From contig NZ_CALUCS010000028.1 of assembly GCF_943914615.1 (NCBI RefSeq), positions 1 through 21,288 of the forward strand: 21,288 nucleotides of DNA, in the 5' to 3' direction. The stretch's first letter is position 1. Every line of letters starts with the position of its first letter. Below are positions 17,401-21,288 of this stretch, piece by piece. Source of the DNA: an uncultured Corynebacterium sp. (GTDB taxonomy: Bacteria > Actinomycetota > Actinomycetes > Mycobacteriales > Mycobacteriaceae). A model generated the notes under the pieces. That model made no database searches and was not told the DNA's origin. It worked only from the letters and a program-made list of their open reading frames with translations. The translations under genes were made by a program, and so were the position numbers.

Positions 17401-19370
17401 ATGGAGTTCACCTTCGCGTTGAATCGGTCGTCGTGCGCGCGCAGGGCGTTAAGGATCTGCCACACAACCTTGAAACGGGTGTTGTCGTTCAACGCCTCAG
17501 ACGGTGCTTTTCCGGGCGGGACTGCAACGGGGAGAATGATGTAGCCGTAATCCTTGCCCTCAGCCTTGCGCATCACACGCCCGACGGACTGCACGACATC
17601 GACCATCGAGTTTCGCGGGTTGAAGAAGATCACCGAGTCCAGGCCGGGAACGTCCACGCCTTCGGAGAGGCAGCGGGCGTTGGTGAGGATGCGGGTTTCG
17701 TCCTCTTCGATCGTTGCTTCGAGCCAGGCAATCTTGTTGCCACGCTCCATCGCGTTCATGCTGCCGTCGACGTGTTGAACTGCAACGGAGAGATCAAGGT
17801 TGTGTAGGGAGACGTCGTTCAGCGCACCGTGCTCGCGCAACGCCTCCTGGTGGCTGGCGATAAGCCCCGGGTATGTCTCGGCGATGAGTTTCGAGGTCTT
17901 AATGTCCTTCGCGAACGCCACGGTGCGTTGCATCGGTGCGGCGTTGAGTTCGAACCCGTCTTTCTCACCCTGCAGTTTGCCGGAGCGTTTTGCGAGCGCG
18001 TTCCACGCGCCAATCATGGCCGATGCGGTGGTCAGGTTCATGCCTTCCTGCGTATGGCGAGCCATCGCTTCTGCGGCGACGTCCTCATCCACAGTCATCA
18101 CGAGCACTCGATAGTCCGTGAGCAGCCCCTTGTCCACGGCTTCACCGAAGCCGAGGCGGTGGAGCTCAGGGCCGTAGATGGCCTCGTCGTCCATGGATGC
18201 CAGCTCGGCGGAGTGCTCTTCCGCTTTGGTTTTCACGGAGTCGTCGAAAAGCCTCGGCGTTGCCGTCATGTAGAGGCGGCGTGCGGACTTGATGTAGTCC
18301 TCGTCGTGGATACGCACGAAGTTGGACTCGTCCGCGCCAGCGAGGGTCACGCCGGTGGTGCGGTGCGCCTCGTCGCAGATGACCATGTCAAAGTCGTCCA
18401 GGCCGTTTTCCTGCGCATCGTGTACGGCGGGCAGGGACTGGTAGGTGGAAAAAACCACGTGCAGGCCGTCGCGGCGCCTGCCCTGAGCAAAGCGGGCGGC
18501 GATGTCTTTACCCTCAGTGGAGACGGGCACTTCAAGATCGTAAGAAGCGATGTCCTCGGCCTGTCGGCTCGCCTTGTTGTCGGAGCAGACGGCGAAGCTC
18601 TTGAGATCCATGCGAGCCTGTGCGGTCCACTCACGCAGCGTTTGTGCGAGAAGCGCGATGGACGGAACGAGGAAGAGCACACGGGCACGGCCACCGTTTT
18701 GCTCCGCGACCTGTTCGGCGAGGCGGAGCGAGGTGAAGGTTTTACCGGTGCCGCAGGCCATGATGAGCTTGCCGCGGTCGTGGGTGTTGAACCCGGCCAT
18801 GACGTTTTCAATCGCCTGCTGCTGGTGGGGACGCGGCTCGAAGGTTTCGCGCCGGGTCAGGTGCACCTGTATTTCTGAGCCGGGAAAAACAATGTCCCAG
18901 TTCACCGGGGACTCCGCGATCTGGCTAAAACCAATGCGGCTGGTGGGGATCTGCTGGTTTTCTAACGCGTCCTCAGCGTTTTTCGACCACTTGTCGGTGG
19001 TGGAGATGATGTAGCGGTGCACGAAGTGCTCCACTTTCGATTCGGTCTCAAACGAGTGGCCGGAGGCCTCGAAGAACGAGTCGATGTTCTGCTTCTGAAT
19101 GCTGGTGGTCTGTTTGTAGAACTTGGCCTGGATGGCGACCCATCCGCTGTCGTCACGCCTGCGCGCCACCAAATCGATGCCGGTATCGGTTTTGCCGCCG
19201 TTGTAGCGCCACTTGTCCCAGCGATGCACCTCATCGAACTGCTCCGATAGCACCGGGTCGGTTTTGAAGAAGTTGACCATCAACTTCTCAAAGGCGATTC
19301 CGTACTTGCCCTGGGGCTGGTTCTCACGGAGCTGCTCGAGGACTTCGCTGAAAGTAGACATGGGCATCAT
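14424..19370 (-). CDS. Single-polypeptide restriction-modification enzyme, Type ISP-like (nuclease-translocase-methyltransferase-TRD)
   Basis: This 1648-residue protein carries a whole restriction-modification system on one chain, like LlaGI and LlaBIII. An N-terminal Mrr-like PD-(D/E)XK nuclease (about 20-160) shows TDTGIDL (Asp66) and QAK (81-83). The SF2 translocase (about 175-620) shows ACGTGKT (205-211), CDEAH (332-336), MTATP (368-372) and motif VI QSVGRVMR (594-601). A helical coupler leads to an N6-adenine methyltransferase (about 860-1180) with LGIVYTP, motif I DPFTGTGTF (920-928) and motif IV NPPY (1037-1040). The C-terminal part, including the target recognition domain, runs to the end. 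Such enzymes methylate one strand of an asymmetric site and translocate along unmodified DNA until they collide and cut. All catalytic motifs are intact. The ATG at 19370 has GAGG 12 nt upstream; ATG at 19361 is an alternative. Confidence 0.93.
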   Translation of the reverse strand: MMPMSTFSEVLEQLRENQPQGKYGIAFEKLMVNFFKTDPVLSEQFDEVHRWDKWRYNGGKTDTGIDLVARRRDDSGWVAIQAKFYKQTTSIQKQNIDSFFEASGHSFETESKVEHFVHRYIISTTDKWSKNAEDALENQQIPTSRIGFSQIAESPVNWDIVFPGSEIQVHLTRRETFEPRPHQQQAIENVMAGFNTHDRGKLIMACGTGKTFTSLRLAEQVAEQNGGRARVLFLVPSIALLAQTLREWTAQARMDLKSFAVCSDNKASRQAEDIASYDLEVPVSTEGKDIAARFAQGRRRDGLHVVFSTYQSLPAVHDAQENGLDDFDMVICDEAHRTTGVTLAGADESNFVRIHDEDYIKSARRLYMTATPRLFDDSVKTKAEEHSAELASMDDEAIYGPELHRLGFGEAVDKGLLTDYRVLVMTVDEDVAAEAMARHTQEGMNLTTASAMIGAWNALAKRSGKLQGEKDGFELNAAPMQRTVAFAKDIKTSKLIAETYPGLIASHQEALREHGALNDVSLHNLDLSVAVQHVDGSMNAMERGNKIAWLEATIEEDETRILTNARCLSEGVDVPGLDSVIFFNPRNSMVDVVQSVGRVMRKAEGKDYGYIILPVAVPPGKAPSEALNDNTRFKVVWQILNALRAHDDRFNAKVNSIGLNEQVELPIDVNHVNTEKNEEELRKQAKAELDQNDANPGYESSTLTSEQVALFSLEKWQEAIYTKLVDKVGTRTYWEDWADDVAVIAKNQITRIHKLLENASPKLQREFDRFVDGLRGNLNDSISENESISMLSQHLITAPVFDALFSEHDFAAHNPVSQVMQRMVDALGDSNLDAETDSLEKFYNSVRVRAAEVTSASGKQQVIKELYERFFQKAFKRDADKLGIVYTPVEIVDFILRAADDVSKKHFGRGLSDESVHILDPFTGTGTFMVRLLQSGLIDPKDLARKYANELHATEIMLLAYYVAAVNIETTFNALQAEAAQREGLPEPEYVPFAGIALADTFQIHEEGDILDLTVFKNNNERIVRQKEAPINVIVGNPPYSVGQTSANDNNANLKYPTLDARILETYAAKSTATSQRTLYDAYLRAFRWATDRIGDQGVVAFVANAGWLDGNTSDGVRLSMAEDFTDLYVLNLRGNSRMAGEQAKREGGNVFDIRVGVAVLIGVKDPSKSGFRLHYVQTADYQKSDEKLAFAENSTVDQIQWRSITPNQHGDWLNQRIDEFATWPVIGEKKTNSLKFFETHSLGLGTNRDAWAYNYSVVGLRENMQSTIRCYNEALNEFYSFEGSAQAFLEEFSEHSDARKVKWSSSLVPQLGRYKKAEFHRNGLRSSLYRPFSRQHVYFDPMWNHRQAQLPSMFPTLQHKNIGFEVMAPREAVPFALLATDVIPDLSFFTYTAQFFSRFTWAPVGASDGELFGEGASISEGEFSIYGQVGEVVAGYVRKDNITDEIKALYRDALGADVTGDDIFHFVYGKLHDPNYREAYTADLKKMLPHIETPGTRAEFDKFVLAGKELMDLHVGYEDVEPYPLDIAVKGDESDRETWRVQKMKWAKKKDSETGKNVNDVTTLVYNKSVTVRDIPAEADEYMLGSRSALAWLIDRYQVKMDKASGIVNDPNDWADEVGNPRYIVDLVGKVTRVAVETVRIVRGLEG

Positions 19371-19409
19371 TTTGCCCGTAAACCTCGGCCGTTTTGGCTT
19401 AAGGGGTCT

Positions 19410-19540
19410 CTATTTCCCCCGGATGAGGTTGATCAGCGTCATCACTCCCGACTTCGCCGCGGTGAGGCCGGCTAGCAAGAACCCGAGTGCGAACACTACG
19501 GCGATGAACGACTTCGCGTCGGGGTTGGTTCTCTTGGGTC
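19410..19540 (-). pseudogene. Membrane-spanning tail in the -1 frame of the neighbouring small gene
   Basis: Directly following the preceding small gene, but shifted by -1, is an open frame of about 42 codons ending in TAG at 19410. It begins KRTNPDAKSF and continues into a hydrophobic stretch that would span a membrane once (FIAVVFALGFLLAGL), closing with NLIRGK. No ATG, GTG or TTG lies before the hydrophobic stretch in this frame. It therefore looks like the natural C-terminus of the gene at 19496-19924, reached by a shift near 19538. A mutation, a sequencing error or programmed frameshifting would all explain it. Confidence 0.45.
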
Positions 19541-19924
19541 CGACTCGACATGGATCGCACGGCGCGTGCCGTGGCTCAACGTCACCGAGATCGCGCCACG
19601 GTAGTCAGCAAGATCGGCAGAAACGGTGAGCAGCTCAGCTGCTTTCGTTGTTAGTCCGGGACACTGGTCAGAGGGGTGGGTGAGGTTGTGGATTTGGACA
19701 GACTGGTGCGCTAGCAAGGTGATCAACCAGATCACTTCACCAAGGCTGGCAGCCATGTCCTCCCTGTCTTCGAGTGCCTTGCCGAGGTTGTCGAGCTCTC
19801 CGTAGCGGGCGGCGATCTCGCGAGTCGCTTGTTGAGCAATCTCTTCCGGTTGATGGTGACCTGTACCAGGGTGTGGTGCTGTACGCGGTTGAGCACTATT
19901 AGGTGTGCGGGAGGGGTGTGTCAT
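19496..19924 (-). CDS. Hypothetical protein, possibly frameshifted near its 3' end
   Basis: I do not recognise this 142-residue protein. The first 30 residues are Pro/His/Thr-rich and look disordered. From about residue 30 there is a helical, soluble-looking region (EEIAQQATREIAARYGEL, then EDMAASLGEVIWLITLLAHQ) and then a short beta-like part (DYRGAISVTLSHGTRR). The last 12 residues are Arg/Ser/Pro-rich and look out of frame, while the -1 frame gives a convincing membrane tail. The ATG at 19924 overlaps the stop of an upstream open frame (ATGA). That upstream frame is mostly a shadow of the DJ-1 gene, but its last 29 codons have protein-like composition. The gene lies 39-125 bp upstream of the Type ISP gene on the same strand and may be co-transcribed with it. 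Confidence 0.5.
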   Translation of the reverse strand: MTHPSRTPNSAQPRTAPHPGTGHHQPEEIAQQATREIAARYGELDNLGKALEDREDMAASLGEVIWLITLLAHQSVQIHNLTHPSDQCPGLTTKAAELLTVSADLADYRGAISVTLSHGTRRAIHVESDPREPTPTRSRSSP

Positions 19925-20006
19925 TCCAGCTCGCGCGCTATCCACACCCCCGGCGCAGACGCAACCAGGTAGTCCGGGTTCGCGAATCCCCTGATTGCAA
20001 ACCGGC

Positions 20007-20033
20007 CAGCAGAGAACCTTCTAGCCGGTGATC
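20007..20033 (-). terminator. Possible hairpin after the DJ-1 family gene
   Basis: On the minus strand CCGGC and GCCGG flank a loop that itself contains AGAA-gg-TTCT, and the structure is followed by TTT. It begins about 10 nt after the DJ-1 stop codon. The large loop makes it a weak candidate. Confidence 0.25.
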
Positions 20034-20042
20034 GTACACGGT

Positions 20043-20726
20043 TTAGTTGTTGGCAAGCTCCAGCACCGCTTCGCCAACACCCGCCGCGCTCGTTGGGTTC
20101 TGGCCGGTGATGAGCTTGCCGTCGACGACGACGTGCTTGGTCATCGGGATCTTCGCGGTGGTGTACTCGTCGGCCTGGGTGCGGAGTTTCTCTTCCAGGC
20201 TGAAGGGGACTTCCTCGGTGCGGCGGGCGAGTTTCTCTTCGGTCCAGGAGTAGCCGGTTGCGTGGCGGCCGTCGAGAAGCTTGGTGCCATTGGCGAGGGT
20301 GACGTCGAGGAGACCGCACGGGCCGTGGCAGACCGCGGAGACGATCTTGTCGTTGTCGGCGAAGTAGGCGACGGCCTTTTTCACCGCGTCGTTGGAAAAG
20401 TCGAACATGGTGCCGTGGCCGCCGATGAGGAAGATGCCGGCGTAGTCGTCAAGGTTGACGTCCGCAATCGCTGGGGTGTCATCGAGTTGGTCCATGAACT
20501 CGGGGTCCTCGTAGCGTTTGTTCGTGCCGCCAAGCTGGATCACCGGGGTTTTCAGGCTCACCGGGTCGATGGGGACGGCGCCGCCGTCGACGCTGGCGAG
20601 GGTGACCTCGTGGCCGGCGTCGGTGAGTACGTCGTAGAAGTGTGTGTACTCGCCGAGCCACATGCCGGTATGGATGCCGGAGTCGGTGTAGCGGTGGACA
20701 CTGGTGGAAAGAGCAAGAAATTTCAT
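20043..20726 (-). CDS. DJ-1/PfpI family protein (Hsp31/HchA-like, Type 1 glutamine amidotransferase fold)
   Basis: This 227-residue cytosolic protein belongs to the DJ-1/PfpI superfamily, whose Hsp31-like members act as glutathione-independent glyoxalases, stress chaperones or deglycases. The nucleophile elbow AVCHGP (Cys133, His134) and the conserved acidic residue in LGEYTHFY (Glu26) are present. The GGHGTMFDF block (102-110) completes the Hsp31-like active-site pattern. The ATG at 20726 is preferred because CATAAT lies 6 nt upstream, consistent with a leaderless transcript; the upstream extension to 20855 has no protein-like composition. It is divergent from a truncated gene at 20768. No close functional link to the defence genes is evident. 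It may be original chromosomal content beside the island. Confidence 0.9.
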   Translation of the reverse strand: MKFLALSTSVHRYTDSGIHTGMWLGEYTHFYDVLTDAGHEVTLASVDGGAVPIDPVSLKTPVIQLGGTNKRYEDPEFMDQLDDTPAIADVNLDDYAGIFLIGGHGTMFDFSNDAVKKAVAYFADNDKIVSAVCHGPCGLLDVTLANGTKLLDGRHATGYSWTEEKLARRTEEVPFSLEEKLRTQADEYTTAKIPMTKHVVVDGKLITGQNPTSAAGVGEAVLELANN

Positions 20727-20732
20727 ACAACC

Positions 20733-20761
20733 ATTATGCGTGTGTGAGCGCGTCGTATAGT
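20733..20761. promoter_or_regulatory. Back-to-back leaderless promoters
   Basis: Minus-strand CATAAT (20738-20733) lies 6 nt before the DJ-1 ATG. Plus-strand TATAGT (20756-20761) lies 6 nt before the ATG at 20768. Both are good -10 matches with no ribosome binding site, so both transcripts should begin at their start codons. Confidence 0.5.
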
Positions 20762-20767
20762 TTGCGT

Positions 20768-20885
20768 ATGACAGACAGCACACCGGTGCGCAGCACCACC
20801 CCAGTGGTGGAGAACCTGGGCATCGACATTGTCCCCGCCGTCGCGGCACCCCCAACCAACCGCCTCAAACGCCTCAAATACTCGA
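20768..20885 (+). pseudogene. Truncated 5' end of a gene with intact promoter (possibly a permease)
   Basis: The ATG at 20768, preceded by a TATAGT -10 box, opens a stretch of about 39 codons (MTDSTPVRSTTPVVENLGID, then IVPAVAAPPTNRLKRLKY) with codon use like the core genes. From about 20885 the composition changes and the opposite strand becomes protein-like, so the rest of the gene has been removed by a rearrangement. The VVENLGIDIVP stretch recalls the soluble N-terminus of NCS1-type cytosine/purine permeases, but this is too short to be sure. The frame stays open to 20998, giving a meaningless tail. Confidence 0.5.
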
Positions 20886-21121
20886 GTTTTCATCGCAGTA
20901 AGCCACTTCTGGCACCACATGCTCCTTGCCGACAAACGCTAAAATGGGGAGCATTGCAGCTTGTGGTTCATACTGCTCGGCTGTCTCAGCGATCTTAGTC
21001 GCGTGCTCGATTTTTGTACGATGCGCCGACACACTTTAGCAATCCCCCGCCGAGGGATAGCGGCAACTGAAATGAGCAACGCGCCCCGTCGCGAAATGCT
21101 CACCGATGCCACCACCCCCAC
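20874..21121 (-). pseudogene. Fragment of an unrecognised minus-strand gene, broken frame
   Basis: A GTG at 21121 follows a GAAAGGGGA Shine-Dalgarno-like stretch and opens a frame reading SISRRGALLISVAAIPRRGIAKV. At a GTGTGT run (about 21029-21034) the protein-like frame changes. The second frame reads HRTKIEHATKIAETAEQYEP, then QAAMLPILAFVGKEHVVPEV, and ends in the junction with the truncated plus-strand gene near 20880. Removing one GT unit would join the two parts. I do not recognise the protein. The 3' part is missing. Confidence 0.35.
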
Positions 21122-21130
21122 GTTGTTCGC

Positions 21131-21180
21131 TTATTCCCCTTTCTCGAGCTCAACGTTCGCGAAGTAATCCGAGTGGGCAC
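21131..21180 (-). pseudogene. C-terminal end of an unrecognised gene, cut by the IS element
   Basis: Read on the minus strand, AHSDYFANVELEKGE followed by TAA at 21131 looks like a protein C-terminus. It stops abruptly at the left end of the IS3-like element at about 21181, so the rest probably lies on the other side of the insertion. The next minus-strand gene fragment begins 9 nt after this stop, suggesting a former operon. Confidence 0.35.
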
Positions 21181-21288
21181 TGTGAAGCGTCCTGGGTTTA
21201 GTTCCTACCTCAGCTAAGGAAGGATTGAACTACGCCTAGAAAGTATTCCGTCGAGTTCAAGGAGAAGGCGGTCCATCAGATCATCGAA
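21181..21288 (+). mobile_element. Left end of an IS3-family insertion sequence
   Basis: The element appears to begin at TGTGAAGCGTCCTGGGTTTA (21181), a typical IS3-family terminal sequence beginning with TG. About 50 bp later, after a purine-rich AAGGAAGG, the transposase OrfA reading frame starts. The rest lies beyond the window, so neither the right terminal repeat nor the target duplication can be checked. Confidence 0.65.
21232..21288 (+). CDS. IS3-family transposase OrfA, 5' part only, apparent ACG start
   Basis: The frame reads PRKYSVEFKEKAVHQIIE, the characteristic N-terminus of the helix-turn-helix OrfA of IS3-family elements, which binds the terminal repeats. AAGGAAGG lies 8 nt upstream of the codon where ATG is expected, but that codon is ACG (21232-21234). 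A TGA stop lies two codons before it and no ATG, GTG or TTG follows in the visible part. The gene continues outside the window. Either the start codon has mutated or the real start is unusual. Confidence 0.7.

Noticed and set aside
17829..18878. A 349-codon plus-strand open frame opposite the Type ISP gene
   Set aside because: It is antisense to the helicase motifs of the Type ISP enzyme and has no recognisable domain of its own.
19971..19990. tRNA T-arm-like sequence or phage attachment site (GGGTTCGCGAATCCC)
   Set aside because: The loop is too self-complementary for a T-arm, there is no acceptor or anticodon arm next to it, no integrase gene is in the window, and no second copy was seen at the other island edge.
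20939..21121. A complete 60-residue gene on the minus strand
   Set aside because: The second half of this frame loses protein-like composition after the GTGTGT run while another frame gains it, so a broken gene is more likely than an intact small one.
1..21288. CRISPR arrays or long direct repeats
   Set aside because: No regularly spaced repeats of 20-40 bp were seen on either strand.

Overview
The window looks like a chromosomal segment of a mycolic-acid actinobacterium, most likely a Corynebacterium. The DNA is GC-rich (about 60% by eye). Several genes have a TANNNT-type -10 box 6-9 nt before the start codon and no clear ribosome binding site, which is the leaderless arrangement common in corynebacteria. 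The gene content also fits: a membrane-anchored DsbA-like oxidoreductase, an LpqH-like lipoprotein and an actinobacterial-style acyl-CoA synthetase. The species cannot be fixed from the sequence alone.

Positions 1-9757 are ordinary core chromosome. They hold the 5' part of a tRNA-Ala(GGC), a DsbA-like thiol oxidoreductase, phosphoglucomutase (pgm), an alanine/glycine:cation symporter, an LpqH-like lipoprotein divergent from an acyl-CoA synthetase, a Tat-exported metallophosphoesterase, and a Na+/H+ antiporter-family protein.

Positions 9781-19370 are an accessory defence island. Its left edge holds the C-terminal remnant of an SF2 helicase (motifs V and VI are present, the ATP-binding half is gone). 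Next is a tightly coupled plus-strand operon of three predicted nucleases of different folds: DUF262-DUF1524 (GmrSD/BrxU-like, HNH), Mrr (PD-(D/E)XK) and a GIY-YIG protein. It converges, with only 3 bp between stop codons, on a 1648-residue single-polypeptide restriction-modification enzyme of the Type ISP kind (Mrr-like nuclease, SF2 translocase, N6-adenine methyltransferase, target recognition domain). An imperfect hairpin spans both stops. Two perfect inverted repeats lie in front of the nuclease operon. The likely specificity region of the Type ISP enzyme is distinctly poorer in GC than the rest of the gene.

Positions 19371-21288 are a decaying edge. They hold a small protein gene whose membrane-spanning tail lies in the -1 frame, a DJ-1/PfpI (Hsp31-type) gene divergent from a truncated gene with an intact promoter, fragments of two minus-strand genes, and the left end of an IS3-family element whose transposase start codon appears to be ACG. 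Together these suggest repeated insertion and deletion beside the defence island.
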